This document shows, piece by piece, positions 41,851 to 50,696 of a stretch of 64,000 nt of DNA. A program made the translations under genes and the position numbers. Location of the stretch: assembly GCA_021732975.1 (NCBI GenBank), contig JAKFWC010000011.1, positions 124,001 to 188,000 on the forward strand, in the 5' to 3' direction. Numbering within the stretch: the first letter of the stretch is position 1; the number at the start of each line of letters is the position of its first letter. The DNA comes from Planctomycetaceae bacterium (GTDB lineage Bacteria; Planctomycetota; Planctomycetia; Planctomycetales; Planctomycetaceae). Under the pieces are notes generated by a model. It was given only the letters and a program-made list of their open reading frames with translations, did not search any database and was not told the origin of the DNA.

Positions 41851-44296
41851 TTGCAATGATCTTCCCGCCGTTCGGACCCGCACCGGGGCCGAGTTCGATA
41901 TGCCAGTCGACTTGTCGCAGCAGTTCACGGTTGTGTTCGATGACGACGACGGTATGACCGGCATCGACCAGCGACCGCAGTGCCAGCACGAGCCGAGGGA
42001 TTTCGGTGGCGTGCAACCCCGCGGTGGGTTCATCGAGGACGTACAACGTCGGTACGGTTTGCGGCTGGGCAAGATCGCGACCGATGCGCAAACGTTGGCG
42101 TTCACCGCCGGAGAGGGTCGCCGCGGGTTGACCGAGCGTGAGATAACCGAGTCCGAGGGCTTGCAGCCGTTGCAGCACAGGGCCGATGCGGGAAATCGAA
42201 CCGAACAGTGTCGCGGCTTCATCGATTGAGAGTGCCAGCAGATCCGCGGCCGAGCGACCGTGCCACGTCACTTGGAGCGTCGATCGATCGAATCGTCGCC
42301 CGTGACATTCCGGGCAGTCGAGTGTCCAGCCGGCTTGAGCCACCGTTTGGGTCTGCATCATGCCACGGCCCTGGCAGGCGTGGCATTGACCATCGGGATG
42401 CCGAAAGCTGAACCGCTCAGGGGTGAACCCGCGCAGTCGCGATTCCTTCGTGCGGGCCAGTAACCGGCGGATGTCCGTCCAGACGCCGCACAACGTGGCT
42501 GTCACCGCCCAGGCGGAAGTCCCCAATCCGCGCGGACTCAGTTCGACTAGGGCCTGCAACGATTCGCCGCCATCCAACGGTGTGGAGAACGGAGTCTTGG
42601 CCAACCGAGCGCGAAACGCTGGTACGAGTCCCTGCCTGATCAACGTGCTCTTGCCCGACCCGCTCACGCCGCTGATGCCGATCAATCCGCCCAACGGCAG
42701 CTTCAGTGTCACGTCCTGCAAATTATGTCGCGTGAACGGACCGAATGTGATCCACTCCGATGGCGACCATTCGCGCGGTGTGATTACTGTCGGGCGCGAC
42801 AATGCCTGGCCGGTGACCGACTCCGCATGGTGGGGCAGGGCGGTCGGCACATCGGCGGCGAGAACGCGGCCCCCGCGTGGTCCGGCGCCGGGACCGAGAT
42901 CGATCACCCAATCGGCCGCGGCGACCACATCCAGATCGTGCTCCACCGCGACGACTGTATTCCCCAGCGCGACCAATCGTTTCAGGATGCTGACGAGCGT
43001 TTGTGTATCTCGTTCGTGTAATCCGGTAGTCGGTTCATCGAGCAGAAACGCTGTGCTGCTGACTTCGCCTCCGAGCGCCGCGGCCAACCGCGTGCGTTGG
43101 ACTTCGCCGGTGGAAAGCGCTTTGGCACGACGATCCAGCGTCAGATACCCGAGACCGATTTCGGCGAGGCATTCCAGGCGTTGCCGCAGCGCCGGGACAA
43201 TGTGGCTGGCAATCAATCGTCGTTCGGGGTCTGGGAAGGATGAGAGTGATTCATGCCAACTGCCAACAACATCGTTGGCCTCGGTCACCGTCAGGGCCAT
43301 GAAACGCGGCCAGGACCACTCTGCGAGAAAGATCGAACGGCCCATTTCGCCGAGACGCTGGCCGTCACATTCGGGGCAGGGTGTGGTTTCATCGCCACCG
43401 GTGCCATGGCACGTTGGGCAACCGCCGACGGGGCTGTTGGGGCGGAACGTGCGGCGTTCGATGGGCGGAAAACTGCGCTGACAGTTTGGACAGGCGAGCT
43501 GCGTGCTCCACAGCGTGTCCCGCCAGCCATCGGCGGTTTCGACGCAGACGAGACACATCCCGCGGCCGAGTTCGAGCGCGGTTTCCAGCGATTCTTCGAG
43601 CCGTGTCCGCAGGCCGTCTTTCACGATCAGGCGGTCCACCACGACCTCAATCGTGTGCGGTTGCTGTGGTGAGAGGGCAGGGGGCGAGGCGACATCGATC
43701 AGTGTGCCATCAACCCGCGCCCGGACGTAACCATCGCGTGCAATCTTGGGAAACAACTCGGCATGGCCACCGCGCTGCGCACGGACCAGCGGCGCGAGCA
43801 GCATCACTTTGGTTCGATCGGCAAGCGCCAACACCGCTTCGACAATTGCGGCGCGGCTCTGTGATTGCACGTCGACGTGACAGTCGGGACAACGCAACGT
43901 CCCAGTGGCGGCGAACAGGCCTTCGAGCAAATCGGCGAGGTCGGCCAATCCCGCGAGTGTGCCACCGCGTGCGATCTGTCCCGTCGCTTGTCCGACACCA
44001 ATGACCGGCGGCAAGCCTTCAATCGCAGTCACCAATGGCCGAGGGAGACGGTCGATTCGATGGCGACCAAGGAGTAGGGCGTCCCACAGACGGGCCTGCC
44101 CTTCCCGAAAGAGTGTTTCAAAGACCAGCGCACTCTTGCCGCTGCCGCTGAGACCACTGACGACCGTGAAGCGGTTCAATGGGATCGTGATGTCGATGTT
44201 CTGGAGGTTGCGCGTGCGTGCGCCGCGCACGACGATCTCGTCGGTGATCGGTTCGTGAGGAAATGCACCAGAGGACAGGGGAGATAAGGCGGTCAC
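41831..44296 (-). CDS. uvrA2: divergent UvrA-like ABC ATPase
   Basis: About 821 residues, shorter than standard UvrA (about 940). Two ABC modules are seen: Walker A LSGSGKSALVF and VSGSGKSTL, with signatures ALSTGEVQRTRLA in the first (LSTGE instead of LSGGE) and TLSGGERQRLRIG in the second. Zinc-type cysteines remain (CPDC, CPNC, CPTCHGTG, CHACQGRG, CPECHG) and the UvrB-contact segment HTIEVVVDRLIVKDGLR is present. It is probably a UvrA paralogue in DNA repair or resistance to a DNA-binding compound. GTG 44296 was preferred because residues encoded before it resemble an intergenic repeat; GTG 44359 is possible. Its C-terminus is supplied by a family B repeat. Confidence 0.85.
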   Translation of the reverse strand: MTALSPLSSGAFPHEPITDEIVVRGARTRNLQNIDITIPLNRFTVVSGLSGSGKSALVFETLFREGQARLWDALLLGRHRIDRLPRPLVTAIEGLPPVIGVGQATGQIARGGTLAGLADLADLLEGLFAATGTLRCPDCHVDVQSQSRAAIVEAVLALADRTKVMLLAPLVRAQRGGHAELFPKIARDGYVRARVDGTLIDVASPPALSPQQPHTIEVVVDRLIVKDGLRTRLEESLETALELGRGMCLVCVETADGWRDTLWSTQLACPNCQRSFPPIERRTFRPNSPVGGCPTCHGTGGDETTPCPECDGQRLGEMGRSIFLAEWSWPRFMALTVTEANDVVGSWHESLSSFPDPERRLIASHIVPALRQRLECLAEIGLGYLTLDRRAKALSTGEVQRTRLAAALGGEVSSTAFLLDEPTTGLHERDTQTLVSILKRLVALGNTVVAVEHDLDVVAAADWVIDLGPGAGPRGGRVLAADVPTALPHHAESVTGQALSRPTVITPREWSPSEWITFGPFTRHNLQDVTLKLPLGGLIGISGVSGSGKSTLIRQGLVPAFRARLAKTPFSTPLDGGESLQALVELSPRGLGTSAWAVTATLCGVWTDIRRLLARTKESRLRGFTPERFSFRHPDGQCHACQGRGMMQTQTVAQAGWTLDCPECHGRRFDRSTLQVTWHGRSAADLLALSIDEAATLFGSISRIGPVLQRLQALGLGYLTLGQPAATLSGGERQRLRIGRDLAQPQTVPTLYVLDEPTAGLHATEIPRLVLALRSLVDAGHTVVVIEHNRELLRQVDWHIELGPGAGPNGGKIIASCARVS

Positions 44297-44396
44297 TGGG
44301 GGATCCGCAAAGCGCAAGCGGGGAGAATCTTGATTGACGTTCTGATTCAGAATACCCACGATTGAACGAATACACGATTCCGAACCGAGAGTCCCG

Positions 44397-45050
44397 ATGA
44401 GTCAAACTGTTCCGCCGCGGTTTCTGTTTCGCTTTGCCTTCACGGCTCCGTACCTGGCGGAGTTCTCTTCCAAGAATTTCCCCGTGGAATTGCCCACGGC
44501 TTGCGTTCTGCCGTCGCTCAGGGACTTGGATGGACAGCCCGACTTCGCGGAATTGCGGTGCGGCTGGAATGAAACGGGGCTGGCGATTTCCGTCTCGGTC
44601 ACCGGCAAGAAGCAGCCCTTAAAGTGCGATCCGTTATCGCCGAAGACCTCGGACGGCGTGCAGGTGTGGATCGATACGCGCTGTACCCAAAATGTGCATC
44701 GCGCGACGCGGTTTTGCCACCACTTCTGCCTGCTGCCGAGCGGGCGCGGTGTCAAGAAGCGGGAAGCATCAATTACGCAGTTGCCGCTGGCGAATGCCAA
44801 GGATGATGTGTCGCGAACTACCGCCGCCGCGATTCAGATCGGCAGTCAAGTGACCGCCGACGGTTACCACATGTGCGTCTGGTTCCCGGCGGAAGTGCTG
44901 CAGGGATTTGATCCGGAATCACACCCCCGGCTCGGATTTTATGCCGTCGTCCGCGATGCCGAACTCGGCGAGCAGTTTCTTACGGTGGGCCGTGAGTTCC
45001 CCATCGACTTCGACCCGAGCATCTGGCAGACGCTCGAACTTGTGAAGTAG
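44397..45050 (+). CDS. CBM9-like / DOMON-type domain protein
   Basis: A 217-residue soluble protein that resembles the carbohydrate-binding family 9 fold, with segments such as DGVQVWIDTRCTQNV, RFCHHFCLLPSG and GFYAVVRDAELGEQ. It has no signal peptide, so it is probably cytoplasmic, and it is transcribed away from the UvrA-like gene. Single-domain proteins of this kind in planctomycetes have no known role. The ligand cannot be inferred. Confidence 0.72.
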   Translation: MSQTVPPRFLFRFAFTAPYLAEFSSKNFPVELPTACVLPSLRDLDGQPDFAELRCGWNETGLAISVSVTGKKQPLKCDPLSPKTSDGVQVWIDTRCTQNVHRATRFCHHFCLLPSGRGVKKREASITQLPLANAKDDVSRTTAAAIQIGSQVTADGYHMCVWFPAEVLQGFDPESHPRLGFYAVVRDAELGEQFLTVGREFPIDFDPSIWQTLELVK

Positions 45051-45073
45051 GACCGACGCCGATCCTCCGCTTT

Positions 45074-45091
45074 GCGGTTTCGCGCCCCGCG
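45074..45091 (+). repeat. short repeat family H, copy 2
   Basis: Exact copy of the 18 bases at 28730-28747, 24 bases after the stop of the CBM9-like gene. It precedes a bidirectional terminator at 45131-45172. Confidence 0.6.
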
Positions 45092-45130
45092 CAATTCTTG
45101 TCGACGTGTCCTGAACCTCAACGCAATCCA

Positions 45131-45172
45131 CGAAAAAGCCCCGACCGAAAATCTCGATACGGGGCTGTTTTC
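45131..45172. terminator. bidirectional terminator
   Basis: AGCCCCG (45137-45143) pairs with CGGGGCT (45160-45166), with an A-run on the left and TGTTTTC on the right. It serves the convergent CBM9-like gene and the TPR/alpha-CTD gene. Confidence 0.75.
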
Positions 45173-45198
45173 ATCGATTCGATCAATCTCAGACCAAA

Positions 45199-46572
45199 TC
45201 AGTCGTTTCGCAACTTCAGGTTGTTTTCTGCGAGTTGCTGACGGATTTCGTTCAGCGAGGTCACACCGAAGTTCTTCGTCGCGAGCAGTTCGTCCGGCGT
45301 CCGCTGTACGAGTTCGCCCAGCGTGGTGATGCCGAGGCGGGCCATGCACTTGCGGGCGCGAACCGACAGGTTGAGCTCGGCCGTCGACTTGGCGAGCATT
45401 GCCTGTTCCTGCGGCGACAGATCGGGTGTTTGCAGGAAGCCGAGTCCGACACCCACGCCGCCGCCCCACGAGGCCGCTGGGGCGACATCTTTGGGCTTCG
45501 ACGGAGCGAGGTTCTGGCCGACCCGCAGCCCGTGCTGCGCCATGAGATCGCGGATTTCCACCAGCGACGTTTCGCCGAAGTTCTTACCGCCGAGGAGATC
45601 GGTTTCGGTGACCCGCGTGAGATCGCCGAGGGTCATGATGTTCATGCCCGCGAGGCAGTTCCGACTGCGGACCGAGAGTTCAAAGTCGGTGACCGGCCGG
45701 CTGAGCAGTTGCGACAACCGCGCTTCGTTGCGGGCCATGTCGTCGTCGAAGAACATCTCCTGCGTGGCTTCGATGTCCTTCATGTACATCCGGGCGCGTT
45801 CGTGCTCGGGGTCGAAGCTAAGCACTCGGCGGAAGCAGAACGCGGCGGCGGGATAATTCCCGCGATCTTCGTACAACAGACCGAGATTGATCAATGCCCC
45901 GATATGGTACGGCGGCTTGCTGAGGCACTGCTCGTAGTAGCGGACGGCTTCGTTATCGTTGCCGTGCAGCGCGTTTTCGCTGGCCAGACGGAAAAGGGCC
46001 TGCGTGTGATGCGGGTCCATGTCGACAGCCCGCTCGAAATATTCGATGGCTCCGTAGGTGTCGCCGCGGTCAGAGAGAATCGATCCCATCTGATAGGAAT
46101 ATTCCGCCCGGCGAGCGCCTTCGGTTCCTGTGCTGCGGAGTGTCTGCTCGGCGTCATCGAGGCGGTTTTGCAGGCGGATCGCGCCGGCCTTCTTCAACGC
46201 ACATTCAATTGAATCGAAGCCGGCTTTGCCCGCGGCGGCGAACTTGGCTTCGGAGTCCTTGAAGCGCTCCAGTGACATCAACACCAAACCGTGGACATAG
46301 AGTCCGACGGCATCGTTGGTGACCTGCGACAGCAATCGGTCGGCAATCTTGTGTTGACCAAGCAGGTGGGCACCCACACCCGCGCGGGTGATTTGTCCCA
46401 CGGGGGTTCCGCTGGCTTCCGATTCGCGAATCAGCTCGTCGAGCTCGATCCGCGTCTGCGCGACTTGATCCGACGACAGGGACTTCTTCAGTTGCGTCAG
46501 TTCTTCCGCCTGCATTGCATTCCGATTCTGCAAAAGGGACTTCACGTCCACGGGCACCGGGATTTTGCTCAT
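45199..46572 (-). CDS. TPR protein with two RNA polymerase alpha-CTD-like domains
   Basis: A 457-residue cytoplasmic protein. A helical N-terminal part is followed by tetratricopeptide repeats (about residues 85-265, for example GAIEYFERAVDMDPHH and ALINLGLLYEDRGNYPAAAF). Two domains like the C-terminal domain of the RNA polymerase alpha subunit follow, at about 287-352 and 392-455. Domain 1 keeps the DNA-contact pattern VRSRNC (R302, N305, C306) and NFGETSLVEI; domain 2 has VRARKC (R405, K408) and NFGVTSLNEI. The true alpha subunit (rpoA) has only one such domain and no TPRs. It may bridge DNA, polymerase and a protein partner; this is inferred. Confidence 0.85.
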   Translation of the reverse strand: MSKIPVPVDVKSLLQNRNAMQAEELTQLKKSLSSDQVAQTRIELDELIRESEASGTPVGQITRAGVGAHLLGQHKIADRLLSQVTNDAVGLYVHGLVLMSLERFKDSEAKFAAAGKAGFDSIECALKKAGAIRLQNRLDDAEQTLRSTGTEGARRAEYSYQMGSILSDRGDTYGAIEYFERAVDMDPHHTQALFRLASENALHGNDNEAVRYYEQCLSKPPYHIGALINLGLLYEDRGNYPAAAFCFRRVLSFDPEHERARMYMKDIEATQEMFFDDDMARNEARLSQLLSRPVTDFELSVRSRNCLAGMNIMTLGDLTRVTETDLLGGKNFGETSLVEIRDLMAQHGLRVGQNLAPSKPKDVAPAASWGGGVGVGLGFLQTPDLSPQEQAMLAKSTAELNLSVRARKCMARLGITTLGELVQRTPDELLATKNFGVTSLNEIRQQLAENNLKLRND

Positions 46573-46812
46573 GAGACCCGCCTCAACCCACGATCATTGC
46601 CAATCCGTCACTGCGCTCCATTTCAGCAGCACGTTGGCGAATCCGACAGTATATCGCCGATTTCCGTCACGGCAACATCACGGGAAGCGCACAAAAAAAC
46701 AGTCCCCCTTTGTCTCGCGCTGGCATCTGCCGCTGCCGATCTTATAATCAATGGGTTATCCCGCGAGGATTTGCGCGACCCGGTTCGGACGGAAAACAGT
46801 GCTGGAGTGCCG

Positions 46813-49065
46813 ATGTTCCCTGCACGAAATCGATTTTGGCTAATCAGTTACGGCAACGTCGTCGTCACGATGCTGGCCTGTTTTTTGTCGACCAGCGTTA
46901 TCGAAGCGGTCGACGAACCGGAAAAAAATCGGGACTGGTGGGCGTTCCAGCCGTTGAAGCGTCCGGAATTACCGGCAGTGCAGGGAGCCGACCGGGTTCG
47001 ACAACCGCTCGACACGTTTATTCTATCCCGTTTGGAAGCCCGTGGGCTGACCCTCGCGCCCGAAGCCGACAAGGCCACATGGTTACGGCGGGTGACGTTC
47101 GATCTCACCGGTTTGCCACCGACTCCCGATGAACAACAGGCGTTCCACGAAGACATCTCCCCCGATGCGCACGAGCGTGTGGTGGATCGTCTGCTCGACA
47201 GTCCCCGCTATGGTGAGACGTGGGGGCGCATGTGGCTCGATCTCGTCCGCTTCGCCGAAACCGCGGGCTTCAATGCCGATCCAACCCGTCCACTGGCGTA
47301 CAAGTACCGCGATTATGTGATCCGCGCGTTCAACAAGGACATGTCGTATCAGCAGTTCGTCGCGGAACAACTCGCGGGGGATGAGATCAACCCCGGCAGC
47401 CCGGAAGCCCTCGCTGCCACCGGCTACAACCGCATGTGGCCGGATGAAAGCAACGCCTCAGATGTACTTCTCGCGCGGCAGGCAGCCCTCAATGATTTGA
47501 CGGGCAACGTAGGCTCGGCATTCCTCGGCATTTCAATCGGTTGTGCTCAGTGCCATGACCACAAGTTTGATCCGCTGCTGCAATCCGATTTCTACCAGCT
47601 CCAAGCGTTTTTTTCGGGAATCACGCTGCAGGATAAACGCCCGGTGGCGTCCGGCAGCGCTCTCGACAAACTCGAAAAAGCCCAGCACGATTGGGTCACC
47701 GAAACCGCACCGCTGCGGGATGAACTGCACGCGATTGAAACCGCCGGCCGACGCATTCTCGGCGAAATCAAGCGGCTGAAATTTCCGGACGAAGTGCTTG
47801 AAGCCATTGATACGCATCCGTCAATGCGCACGCCGAAGCAGCACCAACTCGCGTTCTGGTCCGAACGGCAGATCGAACTGAAGGAAGCGGACCTGCCGAC
47901 GGTGTTGGATGACTTCCAGCGCGAACGGCGTGAGACGCTCCTCAAGCAACTCGCAGACGCCCAAAAGCGTCAGCCAAAAGTGGCCACCGAAGCTAGCGTG
48001 ATGGCCGTCTGTGAGACTTCCGCCCAACCGCCGATGACGCATTTGCTTGCCACCGGCAGCTACGAGTATCCGCAGGAAGAAACGCCGCCGGGGTTTCCCG
48101 TCGTGCTGCGGCGCGGCGAAAACGATGTCCCGAAGATCACGCCCCCGCGGGCCAACACGTCCGGTCGTCGCACGGCGTTGGCCGAATGGTTGACCGACCC
48201 GCAAAACACACTGACTTGGCGCGTCGCGGCTAACCGCATCTGGCAGGGACACTTCGGCCGCGGGATCGTCGAAAACGCCAACGATTTCGGCACGCAAACA
48301 CAGCCGCCATCGCACCCGGAACTGCTTGACTGGCTCGCCACCGAACTCGTCCGTGTCGGTGGTTCGTGGAAAACGCTGCATCGGGAAATCGTGTTGTCGG
48401 CGACCTACCGTCAACAACCGTTCCGCAAGGAATTGCTGACCGAACGCACCAAAACCGAAGACCCTGGCAACTCCCTCTACTGGCATTTCCCGCGGCAACG
48501 CCTGAGTGCCGAACGCATCCGCGACGCCTGGCTCGTCACCTCGGGGCAACTCAACGAGGTCATGTACGGTGCGGGCGTCCGTCCGGAATTGCCGCCGAAG
48601 TTCGGTGGAGCCGCGGCGTGGAAAGTCTCGGAGAATCCCGCGGATCGCGTTCGCCGGTCGGTCTATGTCTTTGCGAAACGGAACCTGCCGTATCCGATGC
48701 TGCAGGCGTTCGATCTTCCCGACATGCACGAAAGCTGCGGCTGTCGCACGCAGACGACCATCGCCCCGCAGGCGTTGATGCTCTTCAATAGCGAACTCGT
48801 CCTCTCCGCCGCGGAACAACTCAGCCGCCGCGTGCGTGACGACGTGAAGACCGCCGATCCACAAGCCGCCATCGCCCAACTGTGGCGTGTGACCTACGGT
48901 CGCGAACCACAAGCCGCCGAGTTAACCAAGGCCCAGGAATTTCTTGCCGAACAACAAGCCCTCGCCGCCAACGCCGGCGGCGACCCCGAAACCGCTACTC
49001 AGGCCGCGTGGACCGATTTGTGTCACGCGCTGTTGAACGCGAACGAGTTTTTGTTTGTGGAGTGA
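46813..49065 (+). CDS. DUF1549/DUF1553 protein (planctomycete cytochrome-like)
   Basis: About 750 residues, exported (signal region SYGNVVVTMLACFLSTSV). DUF1549 spans about 75-290 with FDLTGLPPTPDE and the haem-type motif CAQCHDHKFDPLLQ (near residue 243); DUF1553 spans about 430-690 with LAEWLTDPQNTLTWRVAANR and YWHFPRQRLSAERIRDAW. Together with the DUF1501 protein encoded next it forms the planctomycete pair thought to work on extracytoplasmic polysaccharide or organic sulphates. The usual N-terminal cytochrome c-like PSCyt1 domain is absent. ATG 46813 has GGAG 7 bases upstream; the in-frame extension to 46291 lies in the neighbouring gene's shadow. Confidence 0.93.
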   Translation: MFPARNRFWLISYGNVVVTMLACFLSTSVIEAVDEPEKNRDWWAFQPLKRPELPAVQGADRVRQPLDTFILSRLEARGLTLAPEADKATWLRRVTFDLTGLPPTPDEQQAFHEDISPDAHERVVDRLLDSPRYGETWGRMWLDLVRFAETAGFNADPTRPLAYKYRDYVIRAFNKDMSYQQFVAEQLAGDEINPGSPEALAATGYNRMWPDESNASDVLLARQAALNDLTGNVGSAFLGISIGCAQCHDHKFDPLLQSDFYQLQAFFSGITLQDKRPVASGSALDKLEKAQHDWVTETAPLRDELHAIETAGRRILGEIKRLKFPDEVLEAIDTHPSMRTPKQHQLAFWSERQIELKEADLPTVLDDFQRERRETLLKQLADAQKRQPKVATEASVMAVCETSAQPPMTHLLATGSYEYPQEETPPGFPVVLRRGENDVPKITPPRANTSGRRTALAEWLTDPQNTLTWRVAANRIWQGHFGRGIVENANDFGTQTQPPSHPELLDWLATELVRVGGSWKTLHREIVLSATYRQQPFRKELLTERTKTEDPGNSLYWHFPRQRLSAERIRDAWLVTSGQLNEVMYGAGVRPELPPKFGGAAAWKVSENPADRVRRSVYVFAKRNLPYPMLQAFDLPDMHESCGCRTQTTIAPQALMLFNSELVLSAAEQLSRRVRDDVKTADPQAAIAQLWRVTYGREPQAAELTKAQEFLAEQQALAANAGGDPETATQAAWTDLCHALLNANEFLFVE

Positions 49066-49080
49066 GAGGGAATAGCGAGT

Positions 49081-49166
49081 AGGGAGTAGCGAATAGCCAG
49101 GATAAGACCGGTTGTTCGCCATATCTCTAACGCATTACCTCTTCCTCTGGCTATTCGCTACTCCCT
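49081..49166. repeat. 20-bp inverted repeat between DUF1553 and DUF1501 genes
   Basis: AGGGAGTAGCGAATAGCCAG (49081-49100) pairs perfectly with 49147-49166. The right arm then repeats the AGTAGGG-type units to 49180. It lies between two genes read in the same direction, so it may reduce expression of the second gene or attenuate transcription. Confidence 0.8.
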
Positions 49167-49190
49167 ATTCCCTACTCGCTAGCCCTCCCC

Positions 49191-50585
49191 ATGCACTTCG
49201 AACACGCTCTCTCCCGTCGCGATCTTCTTCAACGCACAGGCGCAGGTTTTGGCGCAGTGGCTCTCAGCGGATTGATGGCCGCCGAGTCTCGGGCTTCATC
49301 GGCACGCAGCAGCCATGTGCTCGGCAAGGCGAAGTCGGTCATCTTCTGTTTCATGGATGGCGGGCCGAGTCATCTCGATACGTTTGATCCCAAGCCCGCT
49401 GTCAACGAGTACGCCGGGAAGCCGCTGCCGAAGACCATCCGCCGCGTGATTACGCCGATGGGTGTGTCGGAGAACCCGCTCCTGGCTTGCAAACGGAAGT
49501 GGACGCAGTACGGCGAAAGCGGACTGCCGATCTCCGACTGGTACTCGCACGTCGGTCAGCACGCCGACAAACTGTGCGTCATCCGCGCGTGCGTGTCCGA
49601 TGCGTTGAATCACGTCGGCGGCGTCTGTCAGATGAACACTGGCAGCATCCTCGGCGGCCGCCCGTGTCTCGGCTCATGGGTGAACTACGGACTCGGCTCC
49701 GAGAATCAGAATCTCCCCGGTTTCGTGGTCCTTTTGGATAGTGACCGTGAACCGCCTGGCGGCAACCGCGTCTGGGGCACCGGGTTCATGGCCGCCACCC
49801 ATCAGGGGACGAAATTCCAACCCACCGGCACGCCGATTCTCTATCTCGACAACCCCGTCGGCGTGTCCGATGCCCGCCAGCAGCACAAACTCGCCTTCGT
49901 GCAGGGGCTGAACCGTGACCACGCGGCGTTGCGGCCGGGCGACACCGAACTCGAAGCCCGTATCGCCAGTTACGAACTCGCTTTTCGCATGCAGGCCCAC
50001 GCGCCGGAAGCGGTCGACCTGTCACAGGAAACGCAGGAAACCCAGCGGCTGTACGGGCTCGACGAAAAGGAAACGCAACCCTTCGGCAAGAACTGTCTGC
50101 TCGCCCGGCGGCTGGTGGAGCGGGGCGTGCGGTTCATTCAGTTGTACTCCGGCAGCGGCAGCAAGTGGGACGCCCACAGCAACATCGAAGGGAACCACAG
50201 CCAGCACTGCCGCGAGACCGACAAGCCGATCGCCGGTCTCCTCACCGATCTCGAACGCCGCGGGCTGCTCGATGAAACGCTGGTCATCTGGGGCGGCGAA
50301 TTCGGTCGCACGCCGATGTCCGAGAAAGGGGACGGCCGCGACCACAACCCGTACGGTTTCACGATGTGGCTGGCCGGCGGCGGCGTGAAAGGGGGCCAGG
50401 CCATCGGCGCCACCGACGACTTCGGCATGCACGCCGTCAGCGGCCGCGCCCACATCCACGACCTCCACGCCACCATGCTCGCCGCAATGGGCCTCGACCA
50501 CACCACCCTCATCTACCGCCACCAGGGTAGACCGAAACGCCCCACCCTCAACGAAGGCAGCGTGGTAGATGCGGTGTTTGCGTAA
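49191..50585 (+). CDS. DUF1501 family protein (Tat-exported)
   Basis: A 464-residue partner of the preceding DUF1549/DUF1553 protein. It opens with a twin-arginine signal (SRRDLLQRTGAGFGAVALSG) and has the sulfatase/alkaline-phosphatase-like segments FCFMDGGPSHLDTFDPKP, GKNCLLARRLVERGVRFIQ, WGGEFGRTPMSEKGDGRDHN and FTMWLAGGGVKGG. A second DUF1501 gene lies at 38164-39492 without such a partner. The family function has not been established. Confidence 0.93.
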   Translation: MHFEHALSRRDLLQRTGAGFGAVALSGLMAAESRASSARSSHVLGKAKSVIFCFMDGGPSHLDTFDPKPAVNEYAGKPLPKTIRRVITPMGVSENPLLACKRKWTQYGESGLPISDWYSHVGQHADKLCVIRACVSDALNHVGGVCQMNTGSILGGRPCLGSWVNYGLGSENQNLPGFVVLLDSDREPPGGNRVWGTGFMAATHQGTKFQPTGTPILYLDNPVGVSDARQQHKLAFVQGLNRDHAALRPGDTELEARIASYELAFRMQAHAPEAVDLSQETQETQRLYGLDEKETQPFGKNCLLARRLVERGVRFIQLYSGSGSKWDAHSNIEGNHSQHCRETDKPIAGLLTDLERRGLLDETLVIWGGEFGRTPMSEKGDGRDHNPYGFTMWLAGGGVKGGQAIGATDDFGMHAVSGRAHIHDLHATMLAAMGLDHTTLIYRHQGRPKRPTLNEGSVVDAVFA

Positions 50586-50696
50586 CAGCCATGTAAACCC
50601 GGTTCAACTCATCGTCTCTACAGGAAAAGCCGGTGGAACCAGCTCTATAGCTGTGGGTGTCCGCCGCGACCAGACCAGAAAGGAGCATTTCTCATC

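Noticed and set aside
46291-46812. N-terminal extension of the DUF1549/DUF1553 protein
   Set aside because: It is read antisense through the TPR/alpha-CTD gene; the ribosome-binding site and signal peptide place the start at 46813.
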